DNA of 46,161 nt from a bacterium (GTDB lineage Bacteria; Lernaellota; Lernaellaia; JACKCT01). A program made the position numbers and the translations under genes. Below, one piece after another: positions 8,686 through 16,782 of this stretch (its first letter is position 1; every line of letters begins with the position of its first letter). Under the pieces are notes generated by a model. That model saw only the letters and a program-made list of their open reading frames with translations, did no database searches and was not told the DNA's origin. The DNA lies in contig JAIOHV010000045.1 in NCBI GenBank assembly GCA_019912885.1, positions 1 to 46,161 on the forward strand, read 5' to 3'.

Positions 8686-10032
8686 ATGAAAACGCTCGCA
8701 CGATGGCTGCCGCTCTTCGCCTTCCTGTTCCTTCTCGCGTTGCCGGGCTGCGGTTGCGGCGGCGACGATGACGATTCCGCTGATGGCGGTACCGGTGTCG
8801 ACGATGACACGTCCGACGACGACGCGGCGGACGACGACGCGGCGGACGACGACACCGCCTTTGACGACGATTTCGATGACGACGCGAATGACGACGACAC
8901 CGACGACGATGCGTCCGATGACGATGCCGGCGACGACGACACCGAACCGGTTTGCGATTTCGCGGCGCACGATCCGCTCGTTGAGGCGGGCATCGCCGCG
9001 CTTGCCGCATACGATCCCGGCGCCGCTCAAGCGAACTTCGACGCGGCGCTCGCGGTCTGCCCGGAAATCGCCGACGGCAAGATGGGATTGTTGCTTTCGG
9101 GCCTGCAGCGCGTCGCCCAGGGGATCCCCGCGTCGCTCGCCGCGCTCGCCGACTTTCCCGATGTCGATTGGGCCGTGTTGCAACAGGATGTGCGCGACGG
9201 CTTGCTGCCGATCTGCGCGGACATGCTCGCGATCGCGGACGATCTGATCGTGGCGCACCCGGGCCCGCGTCTTTTCGCCAGCCCGATGCCGGTGTGGATC
9301 GACGGCGAGCACATCATCGTTGACGCGGGCGGCGAATGGGACGTGGCGGACGTGCGCGACGTGGCGGGCCTCGTGGGATTTGTCGCGGGCGTCGCGGACG
9401 TCGTCATGTCGCTCGACCTCAATGCGGACTGGACGCTTTTGGCGGGCACGCCCGGCGGATACGATCCGATCGAATACGTGCATTATTACGCGGGCAAACT
9501 CCTTGCGATGTTCGCGGACGCGAGTTATCCCGGCTTCCTCACGTTCGCGCCCGGCGGCGAGGCGGATTTTGCGGCGGCCGCGATCGCGATCGGTCACGCG
9601 TCGACGAGTCTTTTCGACGGCCTCACGGCCGTGCGTGCGGAAACCGATCCGCAGACCGACGACGTGACGGCGTACGTCGATGAGAACGGCGACGGCGCGT
9701 GGACCGACGGCGAGGTTTACCGCATCCCCTACATGGGCGTTCTTTCGCCGCGGCAAAACAGCGTGATCGAAAACGCGATGATCCTGTTCGAGGATCTCGG
9801 CCCGGCGCTCCTCGATGCGGGACCGGAGGACATCGATCCGCTTTGGCCGAACTGGCTGCCGCTCGACGATCTCAATTTCATCCTCGACCTTTTTACGTCG
9901 TACGTGCCGATGCCGGACCTGCCGCCGGTGCCATTCCCCGTCGGGTTCTGGTTCTACAACCCGCCGGCGGACGGCCTTCGCGGCGTGGCCGAGGCGCTCG
10001 CCCAGGCTCTGTATGATGTGACGATGCCGTAA
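8686..10032 (+). CDS. Asp-tethered lipoprotein of unknown function
   Basis: 448 residues from the ATG at 8686, two bases after the upstream stop; an in-frame ATG at 8665 lies inside the previous gene. The type II signal peptide ends L-P-G-Cys22, followed by Gly-Cys and about 55 residues dominated by Asp with Ser/Thr/Ala, a disordered acidic tether. The mature domain starts with a TPR-like helical hairpin (A-A-Q-A-N-F-D-A-A-L-A-V-C), then an alpha-rich body with a calcium-loop-like D-E-N-G-D-G-A-W-T-D-G segment. I do not recognise a catalytic motif. Overall it resembles helical outer-membrane lipoproteins that scaffold other factors. Cotranscription with the DUF4091 protein suggests a cell-surface role. 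Confidence 0.85.
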   Translation: MKTLARWLPLFAFLFLLALPGCGCGGDDDDSADGGTGVDDDTSDDDAADDDAADDDTAFDDDFDDDANDDDTDDDASDDDAGDDDTEPVCDFAAHDPLVEAGIAALAAYDPGAAQANFDAALAVCPEIADGKMGLLLSGLQRVAQGIPASLAALADFPDVDWAVLQQDVRDGLLPICADMLAIADDLIVAHPGPRLFASPMPVWIDGEHIIVDAGGEWDVADVRDVAGLVGFVAGVADVVMSLDLNADWTLLAGTPGGYDPIEYVHYYAGKLLAMFADASYPGFLTFAPGGEADFAAAAIAIGHASTSLFDGLTAVRAETDPQTDDVTAYVDENGDGAWTDGEVYRIPYMGVLSPRQNSVIENAMILFEDLGPALLDAGPEDIDPLWPNWLPLDDLNFILDLFTSYVPMPDLPPVPFPVGFWFYNPPADGLRGVAEALAQALYDVTMP

Positions 10033-10175
10033 CCGGAAGGCGGCCAGGTCCGTCCCGCAAACGAAGTCAGCCCGCTGCGGTGGGGTGACGGAGCGCGCGG
10101 TTGCCTTCGCGCCGGCAAGGGCCAAGCTGGAGATCGGCGTTCCCCGGGAACCGCGACCGCCGGCGAGCGTGTACG

Positions 10176-10203
10176 AAAAAAGGGCCGGTCCATCGACCGG
10201 CCC
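10176..10203 (-). terminator. Intrinsic terminator of the tRNA-Arg gene
   Basis: On the minus strand a perfect hairpin (GGGCCGGTC, 4-base loop, GACCGGCCC) is followed by six T. It lies 11 bases past the tRNA 3' end. Confidence 0.85.
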
Positions 10204-10214
10204 CATGCATGCCT

Positions 10215-10291
10215 TGGCGGGCCTGGAGGGATTCGAACCCCCGACCTACGGATTCGTAGTCCGGCGCTCTATCCAGCTGAGCTACAGGCCC
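10215..10291 (-). tRNA. tRNA-Arg (anticodon ACG)
   Basis: 77-nucleotide tRNA on the minus strand. The acceptor stem GGGCCTG pairs with CAGGCCC, the D-arm is TAGCTCAGCTGGATAGAGC, the anticodon loop CTACGAA gives ACG (read as ICG for CGN codons), the T-arm is GGGGGTTCGAATCCC, and the 3' CCA is encoded. The outermost anticodon-stem pair looks like a C-U mismatch, the only oddity. An intrinsic terminator follows directly. Confidence 0.97.
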
Positions 10292-10540
10292 AAACGACAC
10301 GGGCGCCGCGACGGGCGCCGCGCGAAATATGGCGAAACGGCGGCGCGAGGTCAAGCGCGGCGCGAGGAAACAGCAATGAGGAAACCGCAAAGAGGAAGGG
10401 AAGAGAGATCGTGCGCAAAACCGCCCCCATGCCATGACCTCTTTTCTCTTTTCACTTTCCTCGCGCTCCGGTGGAAATTCGGCGCGAAAAAAGGCAAACT
10501 TCGGCGCTTCGATTTTCGGGGCGATGGGGGTGATCGGAAT
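10292..10540. other. Non-coding gap upstream of the M14 carboxypeptidase with purine/pyrimidine inverted tracts
   Basis: About 250 bases without a gene. GCGCGAGGAAA at 10360-10370 is repeated in inverted orientation at 10456-10466, bracketing purine-rich (AAAGAGGAAGGGAAGAGAG) and pyrimidine-rich (CTCTTTTCTCTTTTC) tracts that could form a long imperfect hairpin. It must hold the tRNA promoter (minus) and the carboxypeptidase promoter (plus), but I cannot assign -35/-10 boxes with confidence. Confidence 0.5.
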
Positions 10541-12205
10541 ATGACTTTTCGACGTCGCGGCCTCGCGGCCGTTTTCGTTCTTGCGATTCTCACCTTCGCC
10601 CCCGCGGCGTGGGCGGGTTTTGACGCGGCCGGCTTCGATACGATCGTCGACCTGGAGATCTACGCGCCCACAATCGACGAACGCGAAATCGTCGCGAACC
10701 TCGGTGCGGCGATCGAACGCGTGGACGACACGGGCTGGATCGTGGTGGAACTTCCCGCGCCGCTTATGGCGCGGCTGACGGAACTTGGCCTGCCGTATCG
10801 CGAATCGAGGTTGCGCGACGCGATGCCGGGCGCGTATGACGCCTATCACAACTTCGACGAGCAGGTCGCCCGGATCGAGTCGATCGCCAATACCTACCCA
10901 TCCCTGACGCAGCTTTTCTCCATCGGCCAGACGCACGAGGGCCGCGAGCTGTGGGCGCTCAAGATCAGCGACAACGCCATGGCCGACGAGTCGATGGACG
11001 AGCCCGCGTTCGTGCTCGTGGCGCTGCATCACGCGCGCGAAATCCTTTCGCCCGAGGTCGCGCTGCATTTCGCAAGTGGGCTCGTCGAGCTGTACGGACA
11101 GGACGAAATGATCACCGCGCTTGTCGATACGCGCGAGATATTCGTGCTGCCGAATCTCAATCCCGACGGCGGCGAGTTCGATCACGAGGGCGGCAACTTC
11201 CACCTCTGGCGCAAGAATCGCCGCGTGAACGACGACGTGCCGGAGTTCTGCTGGGGCGTCGATCTCAACCGCAACTACGGGCACGAGTGGGGACACAGCT
11301 ACGGCGCGTCCGGCAACCCGTGCATGCTGACCTATTACGGTCCCGCGCCGTTCTCCGAACCGGAGACCGCGGCGTTTCGCGACTTCCTCGTGGACAACGA
11401 CCACACGCGCGTCGTCATCTCCCTGCACACCTATAGCGAGCTGATCCTGTGGCCTTACGGTTACACGTTCGATCCCGTCGAGGGCGCAGGCGACGCCGCG
11501 GTGTTCGAGGCGCTCGGCGTGCACATGGCCGGCCAGAACGGATACACGCCGCAGCAGGCGAGCGATCTCTATCGCACGTCCGGCGACCTGCTCGACTGGG
11601 CATACGCCGAGCGCGACATCTTTGGATACACCTTCGAGCTTTCGCCGGCGTCGCCCTTCGGCGGCAACTTCTATCCGCCCGCGTCGATCATCGATCCGAC
11701 CAACGAGGCGAACTTCAATGCGCTTCTGCTGGCGCTCGGCATGTCGCGCGATCCGCGCCTTTCGGTCTCGACGGATCTTTGGAAGCTCGCGGCCGTCGCC
11801 GATGGCAACGCGGTGCTCGTCAACTGGGCCAGCGTCGTCGAAACGAACGCGGCGGGCTGGAACGTCTATCGCCGGCTTGCGGGATCGTTCGACGAAACCA
11901 GGATAAACGGCGATCTCATCCCGGCGGGGCAGCCACAATACGCGCAGCTCGACGCGAACGTTGAGGACGGCGAATACGTCTATATCGTGGAGTTCGTGTC
12001 GAACGATCCGGCGCACAACGTGCGTTTCGAGGTCGATGCGACGGTCGATCCCGCCGATAGCGGGACGGACGACGACATGGACGACGACGCGGATGATGAT
12101 GATGCCGCGGGCGACGATGACGCATCCGACGACGACGCAGCCGGGAACGACGATGACGCGGCGACCGGAGACGATGACGATGATGACGGGGGCTGCGGCT
12201 GCTGA
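10541..12205 (+). CDS. Secreted zinc carboxypeptidase (peptidase family M14) with Asp-rich Cys-Gly-Cys tail
   Basis: 554 residues from the ATG at 10541; longer upstream frames would cross the tRNA. A Sec signal peptide is probably cleaved after A-W-A25. The M14 site is intact: zinc ligands H164-A-R-E167 and His296 (S-L-H-T-Y-S), substrate carboxylate Arg244 within D-L-N-R-N-Y, and catalytic Glu366 (T-F-E-L-S). A propeptide-like segment precedes the catalytic domain (about 100-400), and a fibronectin-like beta domain follows (about 405-510, G-W-N-V-Y-R-R-L). The protein ends in an Asp-rich tail closing with D-D-G-G-C-G-C. Predicted role is removal of C-terminal residues from peptides outside the cytoplasmic membrane. 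The tail matches that of the DUF4091 protein upstream and probably serves surface attachment; the mechanism is inferred. Confidence 0.92.
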   Translation: MTFRRRGLAAVFVLAILTFAPAAWAGFDAAGFDTIVDLEIYAPTIDEREIVANLGAAIERVDDTGWIVVELPAPLMARLTELGLPYRESRLRDAMPGAYDAYHNFDEQVARIESIANTYPSLTQLFSIGQTHEGRELWALKISDNAMADESMDEPAFVLVALHHAREILSPEVALHFASGLVELYGQDEMITALVDTREIFVLPNLNPDGGEFDHEGGNFHLWRKNRRVNDDVPEFCWGVDLNRNYGHEWGHSYGASGNPCMLTYYGPAPFSEPETAAFRDFLVDNDHTRVVISLHTYSELILWPYGYTFDPVEGAGDAAVFEALGVHMAGQNGYTPQQASDLYRTSGDLLDWAYAERDIFGYTFELSPASPFGGNFYPPASIIDPTNEANFNALLLALGMSRDPRLSVSTDLWKLAAVADGNAVLVNWASVVETNAAGWNVYRRLAGSFDETRINGDLIPAGQPQYAQLDANVEDGEYVYIVEFVSNDPAHNVRFEVDATVDPADSGTDDDMDDDADDDDAAGDDDASDDDAAGNDDDAATGDDDDDDGGCGC

Positions 12206-12269
12206 CGGCCGATAGCTGACGGGCTGATAGCTAAAAGCCGACGGCTGACGGCTGATCGCTGATCGCTGA
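12202..12269. repeat. Degenerate tandem repeat of GCTGACG/GCTGATC units
   Basis: Repeated 7-12 base units (GCTGACGG, GCTGATAG, GCTGATCG) run on from the last codons of the carboxypeptidase gene. The spacing is irregular and no coding frame uses it. Confidence 0.65.
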
Positions 12270-12275
12270 AATCAA

Positions 12276-12304
12276 CCGGGGCACGGCGCTTGGCCGCGCC
12301 CCGG
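12276..12304 (-). terminator. Probable terminator hairpin of the RRM-protein gene
   Basis: The minus strand reads CCGGGGCGCGGC, a 4-5 base loop, then GCCGTGCCCCGG; pairing is complete if one G-U pair is allowed. The downstream T tract (TTGATTTC) is weak. It lies about 75 bases after the RRM stop codon. Confidence 0.5.
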
Positions 12305-12377
12305 AATCCGTGTCAGGAGAAAGTCGTCACCGCCGCGCTTCCCGCGCGCCGCGGTGCGTGCCGCGCGCGAACTTCGG

Positions 12378-12677
12378 CTAGTAGTGTCGCGGACCGAATC
12401 CGCCGCCGCCGCCGCCACCGGTGCGCGGGCCCTTGTCGATCGCCTCGTTCACGCGGATGTTGCGTCCGTCGAGCATCGAGCCGTCGAGCTGCTCGCGCGC
12501 GCGCGTGGCCTCATCGTTCCCCGCGAACGTGACGAAACCGAAGCCGCGTGAACGGCCGGTTTCGCGGTCCAGAATCACCTTCGCCTCGGTGACCTCACCA
12601 AAGCGCGCGAACGCCTCGCGAAGCGTATCGTCCGTGGTGTTCCAGCTCAGGCTTCCGACAAACAACTTCGTTCCCAT
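12378..12677 (-). CDS. RRM-domain RNA-binding protein with glycine-rich tail
   Basis: 99 residues: a single RNA recognition motif with RNP2 LFVGSL at 5-10 and RNP1 RGFGFVTF at 44-51, followed by a short glycine stretch and F-G-P-R-H-Y. This is the usual layout and length of the bacterial and cyanobacterial Rbp family, small cytoplasmic single-stranded-RNA binders often linked to cold or stress. The ATG at 12677 is chosen because GGGAGAG lies about 9 bases upstream; an ATG at 12686 is too close to that site. A 16-bp palindrome lies in the leader. Confidence 0.93.
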   Translation of the reverse strand: MGTKLFVGSLSWNTTDDTLREAFARFGEVTEAKVILDRETGRSRGFGFVTFAGNDEATRAREQLDGSMLDGRNIRVNEAIDKGPRTGGGGGGGFGPRHY

Positions 12678-12699
12678 AGTCAACATCTCTCCCGTTTGG

Positions 12700-12715
12700 C
12701 GTCTAGGACTAGACG
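12700..12715. promoter_or_regulatory. Palindrome in the RRM gene leader
   Basis: CGTCTAG-GA-CTAGACG, a perfect 7-bp inverted repeat 23 bases upstream of the RRM start codon. It could be an operator or a small RNA hairpin; no T-run follows, so it is not an intrinsic terminator. Confidence 0.45.
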
Positions 12716-12927
12716 GCGATTGTCGAGGCCAACACCCCGGAACCCAAACGTATCGACCACCGGACGGGGATTTGGGAAGAATCCTGGCGCGGGTTCGCGA
12801 CGGAGGGACCTGGTTGCGCTCGGCCTCTGGCTTTCTGTCGTTGACCGACTCATATCCGATTGACGGCCCTTGCTAGCACAACTTTTTGGCGCATGTAAAC
12901 CGCTTTTTCGCGAATGGCGCACCTGAC

Positions 12928-12956
12928 TTGTCGTTAGGCCGCGCGGTGTGATAACA
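12928..12956 (+). promoter_or_regulatory. Candidate sigma-70 promoter of the MOSC gene
   Basis: TTGTCG and ATAACA are separated by 17 bases. The -10-like box ends 10 bases before the ATG, which would make the transcript nearly leaderless; this fits the lack of a ribosome-binding site. Pattern match only. Confidence 0.3.
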
Positions 12957-12966
12957 CGCGGGCGCG

Positions 12967-13776
12967 ATGAGCAACAAACCGAATCCCGACAACATCACCA
13001 TAAGTGCTCTCAACATTTACCCGGTCAAGGGTTGCGCGGGCATTCCGGTATCGAGCCTCGAGCTGACGCGCACCGGCATCGCCGGCGACCGCGAATGGAT
13101 GATCGTCGACGAGGGCGGCACATTTTTGTCGCAACGGAAGGTCGCGCGTATGTGCCTTGTCCTGCCGCGCCTGGCGCCCGATGCGCTCGTGCTGTCCGCA
13201 CCCGGCATGCCCGATCTTGCCGTCGATCCGGACGAACGCACCGTGATGCGCCGCGTGCGCGTGTGGCTCGACAGCGAGGAGGCGTTCGACGCGGGCGACG
13301 AGACGGCGGCGTGGCTCTCCGACACGCTCGGCGTCTCGTGCCGGCTCGTTCGCGCGCCCGTCGAACGAGACCGCTCGGCGTGGCGCGGCGGCGCGGGCGC
13401 GGCCTTTGCCGACGCCCATACCGCACTTGTCATCTCGGAGGCGTCGCTTTCGGATTTGAACGCGCGTCTCGCCGTGCCGTTGCCGATGAACCGCTTTCGC
13501 CCCAACATCGTCGTCGCCGGATGCGCGCCGTATGCGGAGGACGACTGGCCGGCCGCGCGTTTTGGCGAGGTCGAGATGCTGGGCGCAACGCTTTGCACGC
13601 GGTGCCTTGTCACGACGACGGATCAGCAAACCGGCGAACGCGCACACGAGCCGCTCAAGACGCTTGCCACCTATCGCCGGCGCGGCCTGGCGGGACAGGT
13701 TGTCTTCGGCCGCAACTTCAGCCTGCGCGACGCGGGTGTCATTCGCGCCGGCGACGCGGTGGCTCCGCGCGCCTGA
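12967..13776 (+). CDS. MOSC-domain protein (mARC/YcbX-like molybdenum cofactor protein)
   Basis: 269 residues with the MOSC N-terminal beta-barrel (Y-P-V-K-G-C-A-G-I, then G-I-A-G-D-R-E-W-M-I-V-D) and C-terminal MOSC domain. The signature L-C-T-R-C-L-V-T-T-T-D-Q-Q-T-G contains Cys213, the position that ligates molybdenum in mARC/YcbX proteins. M-N-R-F-R-P-N is the other family hallmark. The C-terminal ferredoxin domain of long YcbX proteins is absent. The likely role is cytoplasmic reduction of N-hydroxylated compounds or Moco-sulfur handling, with the electron donor supplied separately. The aminotransferase gene follows 31 bases downstream in the same direction, probably in one transcript. 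Confidence 0.9.
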   Translation: MSNKPNPDNITISALNIYPVKGCAGIPVSSLELTRTGIAGDREWMIVDEGGTFLSQRKVARMCLVLPRLAPDALVLSAPGMPDLAVDPDERTVMRRVRVWLDSEEAFDAGDETAAWLSDTLGVSCRLVRAPVERDRSAWRGGAGAAFADAHTALVISEASLSDLNARLAVPLPMNRFRPNIVVAGCAPYAEDDWPAARFGEVEMLGATLCTRCLVTTTDQQTGERAHEPLKTLATYRRRGLAGQVVFGRNFSLRDAGVIRAGDAVAPRA

Positions 13777-13807
13777 TTCTCCCCTCACCCCTACAAGGAC
13801 TCCGGCC

Positions 13808-15175
13808 ATGATCCCCGAACGCAACACCGCCGACTGGCGCCGCCTGGACGCCGCGCACAACATGCACCCGTTCACCGATCACGCCGCGATGAACGCGGCC
13901 GGCGGCGCGCGCATCATCGCGCGCGGCGAGGGCGCGCGCGTTTACGATACCGAAGGCAAGGAATACATCGACGGCATGGCGGGACTGTGGTGCGTCGCGT
14001 TGGGATACGGCCGCAAGGAACTGGCGAGCGCGGCAGCGCGGCAGATGGAGGAGCTTGCCTACTACAACGCGTTTTTCATGTCCGCGACGCCGCCGGCGAT
14101 CGAGCTTGCGCGCATTCTGACAGAGGACATTTTCCCCGCCGGGCATTCGCGCGTGTTCTTCGCGTCGTCCGGCTCCGAGTCCAACGACACCATCGCGCGT
14201 CTTGCGCGCCTTTACTGGCAATCCCTCGGCAAGCCGCACAAGCAGGTCTTCATCTCGCGCGAATACGCCTACCACGGCTCCACGGTTTTTTCCGCTGCGG
14301 TCGGCGGGCTGTCCGGCATGCACGGGCAGAATGTCACCGTGCCGGGGATCGAACACGTCATGCCTCCGTATGCGTACAAATACGCGGGCGAGATGTCGCC
14401 TGAGGAATTCGGCCTCGCGGCGGCCAAGGCCGTCGAGGACAGGATCCTTCAGATCGGCCCGGAAAACGTGGCCGCGTTTTTCGGCGAGCCGATCCAGGGC
14501 GCGGGCGGCGTGATCGTGCCGCCGCCGACGTATTGGCCGGCCGTCGCCGAGATCTGCCGCAAATACGACGTCCTTCTTGTTGCCGACGAGGTGATCTGCG
14601 GATTCGGGCGCACGGGCGAATGGTTCGGGTTCGAGCGCGAGGGACTGACGCCGGATTTCGTCACGCTCGGCAAGGCGATCACGAGCGGCTACGTGCCGCT
14701 TTCCGCGGCGGTCGTCGGCGATCGCGTGGGCGACCAGCTCGAGCGCGCCGGCAAGATCTTCCACGGATACACCTACACCGGCCATCCGGTCGCGTGCGCC
14801 GTTGCGCTCGAAAACCTTCGCATCATGCTCGAGGAGAAGATCGTCGAGCGCGTGCGCGACGACATCGGCCCGTATTTTCAGCGGCGCCTCGTCGAGGAGT
14901 TCGCCGATCATCCGCTCGTCGGTGAAATCCGCGGCGCGGGGTTCATCGCCGCGATCGAACTCGCGCCGAAATCGAAGGGGAAGAAGTTCTTCGATCCCAT
15001 CGGCCAGGTCGCGCCGAGGTGCGTCGCGCTGGGATTTGAGCGTGGCGTGGTGATGCGCCCGATCCGCGACGCGCTCGCGTTCTCGCCGCCGCTCATCATG
15101 ACGCACGCCGACATCGACGAGATGATCGCCCGCGCGAAGGACGCGCTCGACGCAACGGCGCGCGAGGTCGGGTAA
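13808..15175 (+). CDS. Class III PLP-dependent aminotransferase (omega-amino acid / polyamine type)
   Basis: 455 residues; the ATG at 13808 has AAGGA upstream. This is an aspartate aminotransferase-superfamily fold class I enzyme: the N-terminal H-N-M-H-P-F-T-D motif, the G-S-E-S-N-D phosphate-binding segment, A-Y-H-G-S-T, D-E-V-I-C-G-F-G-R-T-G, and the Schiff-base Lys289 in T-L-G-K-A-I-T-S-G-Y. The closest subgroup by motif is putrescine/beta-alanine/taurine:pyruvate aminotransferase (SpuC-like). The exact amine donor cannot be read from sequence. It lies downstream of the MOSC gene and is followed by a repeat element. Confidence 0.92.
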   Translation: MIPERNTADWRRLDAAHNMHPFTDHAAMNAAGGARIIARGEGARVYDTEGKEYIDGMAGLWCVALGYGRKELASAAARQMEELAYYNAFFMSATPPAIELARILTEDIFPAGHSRVFFASSGSESNDTIARLARLYWQSLGKPHKQVFISREYAYHGSTVFSAAVGGLSGMHGQNVTVPGIEHVMPPYAYKYAGEMSPEEFGLAAAKAVEDRILQIGPENVAAFFGEPIQGAGGVIVPPPTYWPAVAEICRKYDVLLVADEVICGFGRTGEWFGFEREGLTPDFVTLGKAITSGYVPLSAAVVGDRVGDQLERAGKIFHGYTYTGHPVACAVALENLRIMLEEKIVERVRDDIGPYFQRRLVEEFADHPLVGEIRGAGFIAAIELAPKSKGKKFFDPIGQVAPRCVALGFERGVVMRPIRDALAFSPPLIMTHADIDEMIARAKDALDATAREVG

Positions 15176-15220
15176 GGGCGCGCGCGGTTCGTGCACGCTT
15201 CATTTTGAGCGCGCGCGTTC

Positions 15221-15248
15221 GTCATCCTGAGCGAAGCGAAGGATCTGG
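15221..15248. repeat. Dispersed intergenic motif GTCATCCTGAGCGAAGCGAA...
   Basis: GTCATCCTGAGCGAAGCGAA followed by GGATCTGG. I recognise this string as a common intergenic repeat in many GC-rich bacterial genomes; only one clear copy is in this window. GCGAAGCGAA makes it partly self-repetitive. Confidence 0.5.
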
Positions 15249-15339
15249 CCCGCCCCTGTTGGCGGCTGCGCGACCGTCGATAGGCGTCGCCACCCGCTCC
15301 CTTACGGTCGCGGCTCTGACGTCGCGACCGACCTAGCGA

Positions 15340-16782
15340 TTATTCCGTCGCCGGCGTGAACAGATCGTTCACGAACTCGCGCAGGAGGCGCTCGCGCAAT
15401 TTCGGCGGAAGCGCGTTCATGATCGTGTTGATCTCGGCCAGGCGCTCGGGGAGCGCCGCGCCGGTGATGCCCGCGGCGCCGAGCAGGTTCGCGTACATCT
15501 CCGGCGTGAGATCGTTCGCCAAAACGCCGTCGAGAATGCCAGCGAGGCCGGAGACATCGATCGGCGGATGCGTCTTCGCCGCCTCCACCGCGCCGGCGAG
15601 ATCGGCAAGCATCGCGTCCGCGTGCGCGACGTTTTGCATGCTGATCGACAGGTGGATATTTTCCTTTGAATTCGCGAACGCGAGCTGCGGCTGCACGTAC
15701 CAGCCGCGCGCTTTCATCTCGTCGATGATGACGAACACGTTCGCCTCGTCGGACGTGAAGGAGACGAGGTTCATTTCGGGTTCGCCGAGAACGCGCAGGC
15801 CCGGAATTTCGCGCACGCCCGCGGCGACGCGGCGGGTCGCCTGAAGCTGATGCCGCGCGATCTCGAGGTAGCGCTCCTCGCCGACGTAATTCAGCACAGC
15901 CCACGCCGCGGCAAGCGCGCCGCCGGATTTGGTACTCTGCACGGTCGTGTTCACCATCGTGTATCCCGTCCACGACGCGCACGTGAAGATCTGATGGCGG
16001 CGCAAATCCTTCGATTTGTAGAGCACGAGCGAGGCGCCCTTGGGGCAGAACGCGTATTTGTGCAGGTCCATCGAAAGGCTCGTCACGCCGGGCACGTCGA
16101 ACTCGAAGCGCGGCACCGGCTCGCCCAGGCGCCGAAACCACGGCAGCAGGAATCCGCCCATGCACGCATCGACGTGAAAGAGCAGGTCACGCTCGGCCGC
16201 GAGCGCGCCGATCTCCTCGATCGGATCGATGACGCCGTGCGCGTATTGCGGCGCGGAACCGACAAGCAGGATCGTGTTGTCGGTGATCGCGTTGCGGATC
16301 GCGTCGACGTCGGCGCGAAACGTCTCGGGCGTAACCGGCACGCGCACCGCCTTCACGCCGAGGTACGCTTCCGCCTTGGTGAACGCCGCGTGCGCGGTGT
16401 CGGGCAAAATCATTTCCGGTTGCGCGATGTGCGGGCGCGTCGCGCGGGCGAAATCGCGCGCGGTCTTCACCGCGAGGATGATGCTTTCGGTGCCGCCGCT
16501 CGTGAAGTTGCCGGCCGTGTTCGCATCGCCCTTCACGTGCGCCGCGGCCATCGCCACGATCTCGTTTTCCATGCGCAACATGCTCGGGAAGACCGTGGGA
16601 TCAAGCGCGTTTTCGGACAGGAATTCGAGATACGCGCGCTTGCCGACTTCCTCGATATCCTTGCCGGCGTCGTAGGTGTACGCCCAAACGCGCCCGGTGC
16701 GCCAGTTGAGATCGTCCTTGCGAAACTCTTCCAGCTTCGCGAAGACCTCGTCCTTGCCGATTCCCTTGTCCGGAATTTTCAT
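15340..16782 (-). CDS. PLP-dependent decarboxylase/lyase resembling sphingosine-1-phosphate lyase
   Basis: 480 residues; the ATG at 16782 is chosen because AAGGAA lies 9 bases upstream. It has the group II decarboxylase fold: G-N-F-T-S-G-G-T-E-S-I (PLP phosphate site), H-V-D-A-C-M-G-G-F (cofactor Asp) and S-M-D-L-H-Lys242-Y (Schiff-base lysine). The N-terminal order N-W-R-T-G-R-V-W-A-Y-T-Y follows S1P lyases more closely than glutamate or tyrosine decarboxylases. Bacterial members cleave sphingosine phosphates or act on other phosphorylated or amine substrates. There is no N-terminal membrane anchor, so it is cytoplasmic. No sphingolipid synthesis gene is visible in this window, so the substrate remains open; MfnA-like amino acid decarboxylation is the alternative. 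Confidence 0.87.
   Translation of the reverse strand: MKIPDKGIGKDEVFAKLEEFRKDDLNWRTGRVWAYTYDAGKDIEEVGKRAYLEFLSENALDPTVFPSMLRMENEIVAMAAAHVKGDANTAGNFTSGGTESIILAVKTARDFARATRPHIAQPEMILPDTAHAAFTKAEAYLGVKAVRVPVTPETFRADVDAIRNAITDNTILLVGSAPQYAHGVIDPIEEIGALAAERDLLFHVDACMGGFLLPWFRRLGEPVPRFEFDVPGVTSLSMDLHKYAFCPKGASLVLYKSKDLRRHQIFTCASWTGYTMVNTTVQSTKSGGALAAAWAVLNYVGEERYLEIARHQLQATRRVAAGVREIPGLRVLGEPEMNLVSFTSDEANVFVIIDEMKARGWYVQPQLAFANSKENIHLSISMQNVAHADAMLADLAGAVEAAKTHPPIDVSGLAGILDGVLANDLTPEMYANLLGAAGITGAALPERLAEINTIMNALPPKLRERLLREFVNDLFTPATE

Noticed and set aside
8760-8945. GAC/GAT-rich repeated tracts considered as a CRISPR or microsatellite array
   Set aside because: They are in-frame Asp codons of a lipoprotein tether. 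There is no unit length with spacers, and similar tracts occur in the other secreted proteins.
8431-10206. 591-codon minus-strand frame opposite the Asp-rich lipoprotein
   Set aside because: Asp-rich coding DNA (GACGAC repeats) gives long open Val/Ile- and Ser-rich frames on the other strand; there is no start signal or domain.
10085-10540. N-terminal extension of the carboxypeptidase frame upstream of 10541
   Set aside because: It would run through the tRNA-Arg gene and lacks a signal peptide. The ATG at 10541 starts a proper Sec signal.
12354-12551. Small plus-strand frames opposite the RRM gene
   Set aside because: The minus strand encodes intact RNP1 and RNP2 motifs; the plus frames have no ribosome site or conserved feature.
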